A program made the position numbers and the translations under genes. The notes below the pieces were generated by a model. That model had not been told where the DNA came from, searched no databases, and saw only the letters and a program-made list of their open reading frames with translations. Positions 7,679 to 15,657 of a stretch of 46,690 bases of DNA are shown piece after piece. Source of the stretch: Rubrivivax sp. (GTDB lineage: Bacteria > Pseudomonadota > Gammaproteobacteria > Burkholderiales > Burkholderiaceae_C); NCBI GenBank assembly GCA_016789865.1, contig JAEUPC010000228.1:1-46690 (forward strand), read 5' to 3'. The first letter of the stretch is position 1; the number at the start of each line of letters is the position of its first letter.

Positions 7679-10534
7679 ATGCGCACGGCCATCCTCGGCG
7701 GCGGCCCCGCCGGCCTCTTTCTCGCGCTGCTGCTCAAGCGCCGCCGCCCGCATGACGAGGTGCTCGTCCTCGAGCAGAACGCGCGCGGCGCCACCTTCGG
7801 CTTCGGCGTGGTGTTCTCCGAAGGCGCGCTGGACTTCCTGCGTGCCGGCGAGCCCGAGGTGTTCGCGCGGCTCGAAGCCGGCATGGAGCGCTGGCCCGAG
7901 CAGAAGATCGTGCACCGCGACGAAGCCGTGCTCATCGACGGCAACGGCTTCTCGGCCATCGGCCGCCTGGCCCTGCTCGATGCGCTCTTGCGTCTTTGCG
8001 AGCCGGCCGGCGTGCAGGTGGCCTGGGGCCGCAGCGTCACGTCGCTCACCGAGCTGGCCGGCTTCGACCTCGTCGTCGCCGCCGATGGCGTCAACTCGAT
8101 GGTGCGGCGCACGCTGGCACCGCTGCTGCAGCCGCGCACGCAGTGGCTGACCAACAAGTTCGCCTGGTACGGCACGACGCGGGCGTTCGATTGCCTGACG
8201 CTGACCTTCCGCGCCAACGAGCACGGCCACTTCGTCGCGCACCACTACCGCTACGCACCCGACATGAGCACCTTCATCGTCGAATGCGACGCGGCCACCT
8301 GGCACCGCGCCGGCCTGGCGCAGATGAGCGACGACGACAGCCGCCGCTACTGCGAGCGCGTGTTCGCGCCCGACCTGGATGGGCACGCGCTGGTCTCCAA
8401 CCGCTCGATCTGGCGCAACTTTCCGCTGCTGTGGACGCCGCAGTGGACGCTGGCACCGGGCGTGGCAGGCGCAGGCCTGGGCGGTGTGGCGCTCATCGGC
8501 GACGCGGTGCGCACGGGCCACTTCTCCATCGGCTCGGGTACGCGGCTGGCGATGGAAGACTCGATCGCGCTGGCCGCGGCGCTGGCCGCGCACGGCGACG
8601 ATGTCGCCGCGGCGCTGGCGGCCTTCGAGCGCGAGCGCAAGCCGGTGGCCGGGAAGATCGTGCGCGCGGCCAACGCCAGCAGCTTCTGGTACGAGCGGCT
8701 GGCCGACAAGATGCGGCTTGCGCCATGGCAGCTGGCCCATGACTACATGACGCGAAGCGGCCGCATGAGCGACGAGCGCCTGCGCGCGCTGGCGCCGCGC
8801 TTCATGGCGCGCGTGGACGGCGCGCGCGCCGCGGCGCCGCGGCCGGACCTCGCCGCGCACCCCGAGCGCCAGGCCGACCCCTGCGGGCCGCACACCCCCG
8901 GGGCGCAGGAGATCGCCTTCGCGCTGCCCGAGCAATACAACGCGAGCCGGCTGCTCTATGACAACCTGGCCGCCGGCCGGGCCGACAAGACCGCGCTGGT
9001 CTGCGAAGGCCGCCACGTCAGCTACCGGGAGCTGGCCGCGTTGGCCAGCCGCGCGGGCCACGCGCTGGCGGCGGCCGGCCTGGCGCGCGGCAGCCGCGTG
9101 CTGCTGCTGATGCACGACACGCCGCAGTACGTGGCCGCGATCTTCGGCGCCATGCGCGCGGGCTTCGTGCCGGTGCTCGTCAGCACGCAATCGCCGGCCG
9201 AGCTGGTGGCCTACTGCCTGGCCGACAGCGGCGCCGAGGCGGCCATCGTGCACGGCGCGCTGGCGCCGCTGCTGGCGCATGCCGACGTGCGCGCGACGCG
9301 GCTGAGGGAGCTCGTCATCGCCGGCGACGATGCGCTGCCCGAGGAGTGGCTGGCCGGCGAGAAGGCGCTGGAGGCGCTGGCAGCGCCGCAGGTCGTGCAT
9401 GTCTCGCGCTGGGACGAGGCGGTGGCCGCCGCGCCCGCGCAGCTGGACGAGGCGCCCACGCACCGCGACGAGATGGCGTTCTGGATGTACAGCTCGGGCA
9501 GCACCGGCCGCCCCAAGGGCGTGGTGCACCTGCACCACGACGCGCCCTACACCCACGCCGCCTACGGCCAGCGCGTGCTGGGTCTGCGCGAGAGCGACAT
9601 CGTCTTCTCGCCGCCGAAGATCTTCTTCGCCTACGGCTTCGGCAACGCGCTCACGTTCCCGTTCGCGGTGGGTGCCACCACGGTGCTGCACCCGGGGCGG
9701 CCCGACCCCGAAGCGGTGTTCACGCTGATCGAGCGCCACCGGCCCACGGTGCTGTTCGGCCTGCCCACGCTGTACAACGCGCTGCTCGTGCACCCGGGCG
9801 GCGAGCGGCGCGATCTGGCGAGCCTGCGGCTGTGCGTCTCGGCCGCCGAGACGCTGTCGCAGGAGATGTTCAACGAGTGGCAGCGGCGCTATCGCCTGCC
9901 CATCGTCGAGGGCCTGGGGTCCACCGAAGTGCTGCACATCTACCTCAGCAACCGCGCCGACCGCCACAAGCCCGGCGCCAGCGGCGCGCGCGTGCCCGGT
10001 TACGAGGTCCGGCTGTGCGACCCCGAGGGTGTGGAGGTGCCGCGCGGCGAGCCCGGCATCCTGTGGGTGCGCGGCGACTCCAACGCCCCCTTCTACTGGC
10101 GCCGCCCCGACAAGACCGCCCAGACGATGCGCGCCGGCGGCTGGGTCTGCACCGGCGACCGCTTCCGCGAAGACGCCGAGGGCTTCTACGGCTTCGAGGG
10201 CCGCGCCGACGACCTGGTGAAGGTCAGCGGCCAATGGGTGCACCCGCTGGAGGTGGAACGCGCGCTCGCCGAGCACCCGGCCGTGCGCGAATGCGCCGTG
10301 CTGGCGGTGGAAGACGCCAACCGCCTGATGACGCTGCAGGCCTGGGTGGCCCTGCGCCCGGGCCACGCCGCCGGCGCGCAGACGACGCGGGCCTTGCAGC
10401 AGTTCGTCAAGCGCGCGCTCGTGCCGTTCAAGTATCCGCGGCTCGTGCACTACCGGGACGAACTGCCGAAGACCGGCACCGGCAAGATCGACCGGCAACG
10501 GCTGCGGGCCGGCGCGGGGCCCGGGGCGGGCTGA
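7679..10534 (+). CDS. Fused flavin monooxygenase / benzoate-CoA-ligase-like protein
   Basis: One uninterrupted 951-residue frame with two enzymes. Residues 1-385 are an FAD monooxygenase of the salicylyl-CoA 5-hydroxylase / 2-aminobenzoyl-CoA monooxygenase group: GGGPAG (7-12), FGFGVVFS (40-47), DG motif ADGVNS (135-140), GDAVRTGHFSIGSGTRLAMED (from 274). After a linker (386-420), residues 421-951 are an AMP-forming ligase closest by eye to benzoate-CoA ligases: DNLAAGRADKTA, P-loop YSSGSTGRPKG (604-614), acceptor Lys936 in GTGKIDR. Probable activity: activate an aromatic acid to its CoA thioester and hydroxylate it in one polypeptide. The known relative with this monooxygenase domain is fused to an Old-Yellow-type reductase instead. 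The substrate is inferred. No good ribosome site before the ATG. Confidence 0.88.
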   Translation: MRTAILGGGPAGLFLALLLKRRRPHDEVLVLEQNARGATFGFGVVFSEGALDFLRAGEPEVFARLEAGMERWPEQKIVHRDEAVLIDGNGFSAIGRLALLDALLRLCEPAGVQVAWGRSVTSLTELAGFDLVVAADGVNSMVRRTLAPLLQPRTQWLTNKFAWYGTTRAFDCLTLTFRANEHGHFVAHHYRYAPDMSTFIVECDAATWHRAGLAQMSDDDSRRYCERVFAPDLDGHALVSNRSIWRNFPLLWTPQWTLAPGVAGAGLGGVALIGDAVRTGHFSIGSGTRLAMEDSIALAAALAAHGDDVAAALAAFERERKPVAGKIVRAANASSFWYERLADKMRLAPWQLAHDYMTRSGRMSDERLRALAPRFMARVDGARAAAPRPDLAAHPERQADPCGPHTPGAQEIAFALPEQYNASRLLYDNLAAGRADKTALVCEGRHVSYRELAALASRAGHALAAAGLARGSRVLLLMHDTPQYVAAIFGAMRAGFVPVLVSTQSPAELVAYCLADSGAEAAIVHGALAPLLAHADVRATRLRELVIAGDDALPEEWLAGEKALEALAAPQVVHVSRWDEAVAAAPAQLDEAPTHRDEMAFWMYSSGSTGRPKGVVHLHHDAPYTHAAYGQRVLGLRESDIVFSPPKIFFAYGFGNALTFPFAVGATTVLHPGRPDPEAVFTLIERHRPTVLFGLPTLYNALLVHPGGERRDLASLRLCVSAAETLSQEMFNEWQRRYRLPIVEGLGSTEVLHIYLSNRADRHKPGASGARVPGYEVRLCDPEGVEVPRGEPGILWVRGDSNAPFYWRRPDKTAQTMRAGGWVCTGDRFREDAEGFYGFEGRADDLVKVSGQWVHPLEVERALAEHPAVRECAVLAVEDANRLMTLQAWVALRPGHAAGAQTTRALQQFVKRALVPFKYPRLVHYRDELPKTGTGKIDRQRLRAGAGPGAG

Positions 10535-10604
10535 GAACCTCGGCAGCCACACCCGCTTCGCGAAGGCGCTGAGGAAGGACAAGCGGCGCCAGGCGCCGGC
10601 CGCT

Positions 10605-11417
10605 TCAGCCGAACATGTCCGGCTGCGTCTTCGCCAGCCGCTCGTAGATCGGCTGGAAGTGCAGCCAGCCGATGTACTCGCTGCCCACGTGCTCGCGGCT
10701 GTAGCGCGCCTTGTCGGGCGGCACGAGCTTGGGCGCGATGCCGGTGGCTTCCAGCATCAGCTGCTGCTGGCAGCAGCGCTCCAGCGCGATGAACCAGAAC
10801 GCCGCCGCCTCGATGCTGTGGCGGCTGGCGGTGATGAGGCCGTGGTTCTGGTGGATGGCCGCCTTCACGCCCTTGAAGGCGGCGGCGAAGTGGTGGCCGG
10901 CGTCTTCTTCCACCGCGACCTTGCCGCCCTCGTCGGTGACGACGACGTGGTCCTCGAAGAAGGCGCAGGCGTCCTGCGTCACCGGCGGCAGCGGCCGGCC
11001 GAGCGCCGCGTAGGCCACGCCGTACACCGTGTGCGCGTGGCACATCGCGACGATGTCGGGGTGCGCTTCGTGCACCGCGGCGTGCAGCACGAAGCCGGCG
11101 CGGTTGATCGCGTATTCGCCCTGCACGACGCGGCCCTTGTGATCGGCGAGGATGAGGTTGCTGATCTTCACGTCGGCGAAGTGCACCGCCATCGGGTTGG
11201 TCCAGTAGAGCTCGGGGCGCTCGGGGTCGCGGATCGTCAGATGCCCGGCAAAACCGTAATCCAGCCCGTGCACCGCGAACGCGCGGCACGCCGCCACCAG
11301 GCGCCGCTGGCGGTGCGTGCGCTCTTCGGCGTGGGTGGCGAAGGTGGGCTTGTCCGGAAACTTCAGGCCGGGCTGCAGCGGCTGGTAGATCGATTCGCGT
11401 TGTGTCACTTCGAGCAT
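10605..11417 (-). CDS. Class II aldolase/adducin-family protein
   Basis: 270 residues. Zinc-ligand pattern HAH (127-129, in MCHAHTVYG) and His192 in HQNHGLIT are intact, plus HEAHPD (116-121). Such enzymes catalyse retro-aldol or decarboxylation-type cleavage of hydroxy-carbonyl compounds. Long members with this N-terminus are often annotated as aldolase-like proteins of unknown substrate. AGGAG lies about eight bases before the ATG at 11417. It follows the epoxide hydrolase gene by 63 bases on the same strand and ends convergently 70 bases from the fusion gene. A shared pathway with these neighbours is plausible. Confidence 0.88.
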   Translation of the reverse strand: MLEVTQRESIYQPLQPGLKFPDKPTFATHAEERTHRQRRLVAACRAFAVHGLDYGFAGHLTIRDPERPELYWTNPMAVHFADVKISNLILADHKGRVVQGEYAINRAGFVLHAAVHEAHPDIVAMCHAHTVYGVAYAALGRPLPPVTQDACAFFEDHVVVTDEGGKVAVEEDAGHHFAAAFKGVKAAIHQNHGLITASRHSIEAAAFWFIALERCCQQQLMLEATGIAPKLVPPDKARYSREHVGSEYIGWLHFQPIYERLAKTQPDMFG

Positions 11418-11480
11418 CGCGGACTCTCCTGCGGAATTGGGTGGAAGGCAGTAGTGCGACGGGTGGGCGCGGTCGCGGCG

Positions 11481-12644
11481 TCAGAGCCGCTGGCGGAAGA
11501 AGGCGCGAATCTCGCCGGCCAGCGCATCGGGCTGTTCCCAGGCCGCGAAGTGGCCGCCCCGAGGCATCTCGCTCCAGCGCTGGATGTTGAACTGGCGCGC
11601 GGCCGCCTCGCGCGGCGGGCGCAGGATCTCGCGCGGGAATGCGGCATAGCCGGTGGGCACCTCGACGCGCCCCTCGATCGGCCAGCGGCCGTGCAGCCGC
11701 GCGCAGTAGGGCCAGAACGAGCTGCCAATGCAGCCGGTGAACCAGTACAGGCTCACGTTGCCGAGCATCTCGTCCATCGACAGCGCCTCGCGCGGGTCGC
11801 CGGCGTTGTCGGTCCAGGCGCGGTACTTCTCGGCGAACCAGGCGGCCAGACCCGCGGGTGAATCGCTCAGCGCGAAGGCCAGCGTCTGCGGCCGTGTGCC
11901 CTGGATGGCCTGGTAGCCGGCCTCTTCCTTCATGAAGTGCGCCAATTCCTGCAGGTAGCGCGCCTCGTCGGGGCTCGGGCTGGCGAACGCCGTCGCGTCG
12001 CGCTTCAGCGGCATCATGTTCAGGTGGATGCCGGCGAGCGAACCGGCGCGGTGGGCGCCCAGCCACGCGGTGATGAACGAGCCCCAGTCGCCGCCCTGTG
12101 CGGCGTAGCGCGGGTAGCCCAGGCGCTCGCGCATGAGCGTGTCGAAGATCGCGCCGATCTCGGCCACGCCCACGCGCCGCTGGTGTTCGGCGAACGACAG
12201 CGTGTAGCCCGGCAGCGAAGGCACGACGACCGTGAACGCGTCGCGCGCGTCGCCGCCGAACGCGGCGGGGTCGGCAAGCCGCGGAATCAGCTTCATGAAT
12301 TCCAGCACCGAGCCCGGCCAGCCGTGCGAGAGCAGCAGCGGCCGGCGGGCCGCCGCCGGCCCCCGCCCCGGCACGTGCAGGAAGTGCACGTCGATGCCGT
12401 CGATGCGCGTCTTGAACTGCGGCCAGGCGTTGAGTTGTGCCTCGGTGATGCGCCAGTCGTGGCGGTGGCGCCAATGCGCGACGAACTCGCGCATGAAGGC
12501 CAGCGACGTGCCGTAGGCCCAGGGCGCGCCCTGCCCGGCCGGCGCCTCGTCGGGCCAGCGCACGCGCTCCAGCCGCGCGTGCAGGTCGGCAACGGCCGGC
12601 TCGGGAACGGCAAGGCGGAAGGGTTCGATGGCAGGAGCGTTCAT
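11481..12644 (-). CDS. Epoxide hydrolase, alpha/beta-hydrolase with EHN domain
   Basis: 387 residues, normal length for the microsomal-type (EHN) family. The EHN lid covers about 3-105 (EPFRLAVPEPAVADLHARL). The oxyanion-hole motif HGWPGS is at 107-112, nucleophile Asp186 in GGDWG, and catalytic His364 in MPRGGHFAAWEQP. It opens epoxides to vicinal diols by water attack. Cytoplasmic; no signal peptide. It is on the minus strand between an acyl-CoA synthetase and the class II aldolase. The 326-base gap upstream carries a 13-base tandem array. An aromatic-ring epoxide substrate would fit the neighbouring monooxygenase, but this is a guess. Confidence 0.9.
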   Translation of the reverse strand: MNAPAIEPFRLAVPEPAVADLHARLERVRWPDEAPAGQGAPWAYGTSLAFMREFVAHWRHRHDWRITEAQLNAWPQFKTRIDGIDVHFLHVPGRGPAAARRPLLLSHGWPGSVLEFMKLIPRLADPAAFGGDARDAFTVVVPSLPGYTLSFAEHQRRVGVAEIGAIFDTLMRERLGYPRYAAQGGDWGSFITAWLGAHRAGSLAGIHLNMMPLKRDATAFASPSPDEARYLQELAHFMKEEAGYQAIQGTRPQTLAFALSDSPAGLAAWFAEKYRAWTDNAGDPREALSMDEMLGNVSLYWFTGCIGSSFWPYCARLHGRWPIEGRVEVPTGYAAFPREILRPPREAAARQFNIQRWSEMPRGGHFAAWEQPDALAGEIRAFFRQRL

Positions 12645-12694
12645 CGCGCGAAGGGTCGGGGCAGCGCCGGGTACATCGGCTTCGGGCGCTCATG

Positions 12695-12772
12695 GTCGCA
12701 GGCGCCGGTCGCAAGGGCCGGTCGCAAGGGCCGGTCGCAAGGGCCGGTCGCAAGGGCCGGCCGCGGGCGCCG
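12695..12772. repeat. 13-base tandem array, six units, in a gene-free gap
   Basis: Unit GTCGCAAGGGCCG repeated perfectly four times (12708-12759), flanked by one degenerate unit on each side. It occupies part of the 326-base gap 12645-12970 upstream of the epoxide hydrolase. I saw no gene or clear promoter in the rest of that gap. Confidence 0.9.
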
Positions 12773-12970
12773 GCCGCGACCCTAGTGTGAAGTGTCGCCG
12801 CGCGCGAAGTCGAGACATTCGATTCTCGGCAAGGCCGGGTCGCACGGCGGGCCACGCGGCCGGCAGCCGACCCCGGCGCACCTGGCACCGGGGCCGTCGG
12901 CCCGTCGGGCGGGAATCCGGCGCCCGGCGGGTGCAGGCTGCGGGTCGACTGCCACCAGTCCGCCGCCCGT

Positions 12971-14512
12971 TCAGTCGCGCCCCGCCTCCCACTCGCGCAG
13001 CGTCGTCTTCAGCACCTTGCCGTAGTTGTTCTTCTGCAGCTCAGCAACGAAGCGGTAGTGCTTGGGCCGCTTGAAGCGCGCGATGTGCTGCAGGCAATGC
13101 GCATCCAGCGCCGCGGCCAGGTCGGGGGCGGCAGCGGCGCGCGCCACGACATAGGCCACGACGACTTCGCCCCATTCCTCGTCGCGCCGGCCGATCACCG
13201 CCACCTCGGCCACCTGCGGGTGCATGAGCAGCGCCTCTTCCACCTCGCGCGGGTAGATGTTGCTGCCGCCGCTGACCACGAGGTCCTTGCTGCGGTCCAA
13301 GAGCGTGAGGAAGCCGTCGGCGTCCAGGCTGCCGACGTCGCCAGTGTGCAACCAGCCGTCGCGGATGGCAGCCGCAGTGGCGGCGGGGTCGTTCCAGTAG
13401 CCTTCCATCACGACATCACCGCGCACGCAGACCTCACCCCGCTCGCCGGCGGGCAGCGCCTGACCCGCGGCGTCGCGCACCGCCACTTCGACCATCGACT
13501 GCGCCACGCCCACCGAGGCCAGGCGGGCGCGGAAGTTCGGCTGCGCAGCGTCGTTGATCACGCTGCGCGGCAGCACGGTGATCGTCATCGGGCTCTCGCC
13601 CTGGCCGTAGATCTGCGCGAAGTGCGGGCCGACGACGGCGAGCGCCTGCTCGATGTCGGCCAGGTACATCGGCCCGCCGCCGTAGACGATGGTGGCCAGG
13701 CCTTCGGGCCGCGGGCCACCTTGCCGCTGACGCTCGCGCGCCGCGTCGACGAAGCGCCGCACCATCGTCGGCGCACCGAAGAACGAGGCACGGCGCCAGT
13801 GCGCGGCAAGGTCCAGGCACTCGGCGCCGTCGAAGCCGCCGGAGGCCGGCACGACGTTGACGCCGCCATTCAGCACGTAGGGCAGGTGATACAGCCCGCC
13901 GCCGTGCGACAGCGGCGCGGGGTGCAGCATCACGTCGCCCGGCGCCACGCCCTGCACGCTGGCCAGGTAGGCCATCGTGCACCAGCGCAGCTGCCGCGCC
14001 GCCAGCGTCACGCCTTTGGGGCGGCCGGTGGTGCCGCTGGTGTAGAAGAGCCAGGCGGCGTCGGCCTCGCCACGCGGGGCGGGGGCCTCGGTGGCCGTGC
14101 CGGCCGGGCCCGGCAAGGCCTGCGGCTCGGCGAGCCGCGTCGCATCGAGCCCGACCTCGCCGAACGCGGCACGCAGTTCGTCGTGGCGGGCAGCTTCGCT
14201 CACGACGAGCCGGCTGCCGCTGTGGCCGACGATCCACGCCAGCTCGCGCGGGTGCAGCTTGGCATTCACCGGCACCGCCACCGCGCCCGCCCACCAAGTG
14301 CCCCACAACGCCACCAGGTACTCCGGGCAGTTGGCCATGAACAGGGCCACGCGCTCGCCCGGGCCGAGGCCGCCGGCGCGCAGCGCCGCCGCCCAGCGCG
14401 CCGCGCGGGCGGCGAACTCGGCATGACTTGCCCACACCGCCTGCCCATGGGCAATGGCCGGCCGCTGCGGGTGCAGCCGCGCGGTGCGTTCGAGCCAGTG
14501 GGCGAGGTTCAT
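12971..14512 (-). CDS. Acyl-CoA synthetase (AMP-forming, class I adenylate-forming)
   Basis: 513 residues. P-loop YTSGTTGRPKG (157-167), IYGQGESPM in the A5 region, GWLHTGDVG (A7), SKDLVVSGGSNIYPREVEE (A8), and acceptor Lys499 in NNYGKVLKT. Cytoplasmic; joins a carboxylic acid to CoA via an acyl-adenylate. The start at 14512 is preferred over the in-frame one at 14620 because the extra 36 residues have no family counterpart and low-quality codon use. Divergent from the GntR gene. A substrate cannot be read from sequence; it may serve the epoxide hydrolase/aldolase genes downstream or the regulated cassette opposite. Confidence 0.9.
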   Translation of the reverse strand: MNLAHWLERTARLHPQRPAIAHGQAVWASHAEFAARAARWAAALRAGGLGPGERVALFMANCPEYLVALWGTWWAGAVAVPVNAKLHPRELAWIVGHSGSRLVVSEAARHDELRAAFGEVGLDATRLAEPQALPGPAGTATEAPAPRGEADAAWLFYTSGTTGRPKGVTLAARQLRWCTMAYLASVQGVAPGDVMLHPAPLSHGGGLYHLPYVLNGGVNVVPASGGFDGAECLDLAAHWRRASFFGAPTMVRRFVDAARERQRQGGPRPEGLATIVYGGGPMYLADIEQALAVVGPHFAQIYGQGESPMTITVLPRSVINDAAQPNFRARLASVGVAQSMVEVAVRDAAGQALPAGERGEVCVRGDVVMEGYWNDPAATAAAIRDGWLHTGDVGSLDADGFLTLLDRSKDLVVSGGSNIYPREVEEALLMHPQVAEVAVIGRRDEEWGEVVVAYVVARAAAAPDLAAALDAHCLQHIARFKRPKHYRFVAELQKNNYGKVLKTTLREWEAGRD

Positions 14513-14620
14513 CGTGCCAGCCGAAGACAGGTTGTGCCGGCAACGATAGTCGCAGAGGCACAGCGGAAGAGTCCAGGCCGCCGCGACGCCCCGTCGGTTC
14601 CTGCTGTCGGCTCCGACCAT

Positions 14621-14672
14621 CGGGTTGCGCCGTCGGGTTGCGCCGTCGCGCTGCGCCGTCGCCTTGCGCCAT
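14621..14672. repeat. 13-base tandem array, four units
   Basis: Units CGGGTTGCGCCGT (twice, perfect), then CGCGCTGCGCCGT and CGCCTTGCGCCAT. Same period as the array at 12695-12772 but a different sequence. The two arrays flank the acyl-CoA synthetase gene. Confidence 0.8.
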
Positions 14673-14780
14673 CAGCTTGCCTCGGCACCGCCACCGCGGC
14701 CCGTAGCGCGTTTGCGCTGCCCGCACCGCGGCCGGCCGAACCGGCGCGCCGAGCGGCCGCCCGGCTCATCACATCGGCCG

Positions 14781-14876
14781 CTAGCTCCTGGTGGTCATCT
14801 TCAGCAGCCCCTTGCCCCAGCGGCGCAGGGCCGCGCGCACCCACTGCCCGATCTCCCACCCGGTGGGCCGGCGCAT
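14781..14876 (-). CDS. Possible 31-residue basic small protein
   Basis: ATG at 14876, stop at 14781; a purine-rich GAGAGGGGG lies a few bases upstream of the ATG. The product is Trp- and Arg/Lys-rich (begins MRRPTGWEIGQWVRAALRRW) and could form an amphipathic helix. I know no family for it. In such GC-rich DNA short chance frames are frequent, so this is a weak call. Confidence 0.2.
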   Translation of the reverse strand: MRRPTGWEIGQWVRAALRRWGKGLLKMTTRS

Positions 14877-14953
14877 GGCACCCCCTCTCGCCGCGCCGCC
14901 GGGCGCACGCCGGCGACCCGCGGCGTGGCGCAGCGGCTGGCTACCATCCCGCC

Positions 14954-15637
14954 ATGCGCGCCGCCCTCGCCCCCATCGAAGCCGCGCCCGACTATGTCGA
15001 GCAGGCCTGCCGCGCGCTGGTGGACGCCATCGCCACCGGCCGGCTCGCCCCGGGCGAGCGGCTGACGCAGGAAGACCTGGCGCGGCGGCTGAACGTCTCG
15101 CGCCAGCCGGTGCTGCAGGCGCTGCGCCTGCTGAAGAACGACGGCCTCGTCGAAGATGCCCCCGGCCGCGGGCTGCAGGTGGCGCCGCTGGACGAACAGG
15201 TGATCGCCCGCGTCTACGAGGTGCGCGGCGCGCTCGACCGGCTGGCCGCGCGGCTGGCGGCCGCATGCCGGATGCCCGTCGACCCGCAGCTGCTGGCCGA
15301 GGGCCGGCGCGCCGTGGCCGCCCACGACATCCAGGCCATGATCGAGGCCGACATCGCGTTCCACCGCGGCATCTATGCGGCCTCGGGCAACCCGCTCATC
15401 GAACAGGCCGCGCAGCGCTACTGGGCGCAGGTGCGCCGCGCGATGGGCTCGGTGCTGCGGCGCTCGGAAGGCCGCGACACGGTGTGGGACGAGCACGAAG
15501 CCATCGCGCGCGCCATCGCCGCCGGCGACGCGGACGAGGCCGACCGCCTGATGACTGCGCACACCGCCTGGGCCGGCCGGCACATGTGCTCGCGCCTGCA
15601 GCAGGCGCGCCCCGGCGCCGCCGCGCCGCACCCCTGA
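14954..15637 (+). CDS. GntR-family regulator with FCD ligand domain
   Basis: 227 residues. N-terminal winged helix (about 12-78) with the standard GRLAPGERLTQEDLARRLNV and SRQPVLQALRLL elements, then an all-helical FCD domain (about 85-215) with candidate metal ligands in the DIAFHRGIY segment and the final TAHTAWAGRHM helix. FCD regulators usually repress until a carboxylate binds. It is transcribed with the dioxygenase gene, which begins 20 bases after its stop, and divergently from the acyl-CoA synthetase. It most likely controls one or both. Confidence 0.9.
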   Translation: MRAALAPIEAAPDYVEQACRALVDAIATGRLAPGERLTQEDLARRLNVSRQPVLQALRLLKNDGLVEDAPGRGLQVAPLDEQVIARVYEVRGALDRLAARLAAACRMPVDPQLLAEGRRAVAAHDIQAMIEADIAFHRGIYAASGNPLIEQAAQRYWAQVRRAMGSVLRRSEGRDTVWDEHEAIARAIAAGDADEADRLMTAHTAWAGRHMCSRLQQARPGAAAPHP

Positions 15638-15657
15638 ACCTGCAAGGACCGCACGCC

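Larger units (their letters stand above)
14513..14953. promoter_or_regulatory. Divergent regulatory gap between acyl-CoA synthetase and GntR gene
   Basis: 441 bases between divergent genes, the natural place for operators of the GntR/FCD regulator encoded at its right end. A small dyad with arms GTTG/CAAC lies at 14531-14544, about 20 bases before the synthetase start. The gap also carries a 13-base tandem array and one short possible reading frame. No -35/-10 pair is convincing. Confidence 0.35.

Noticed and set aside
7439-10582. A 1047-codon frame antisense to the fusion gene
   Set aside because: His/Arg/Ala/Gln-rich translation with no domain; typical mirror frame of a GC-rich gene. The sense frame has full catalytic motifs.
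12695-12772. CRISPR array
   Set aside because: Units are 13 bases and directly abut with no spacers, and there are no cas genes.
13058-15637. A long plus-strand frame running into the GntR gene
   Set aside because: It is antisense to the acyl-CoA synthetase for most of its length; only the part from 14954 matches a regulator.
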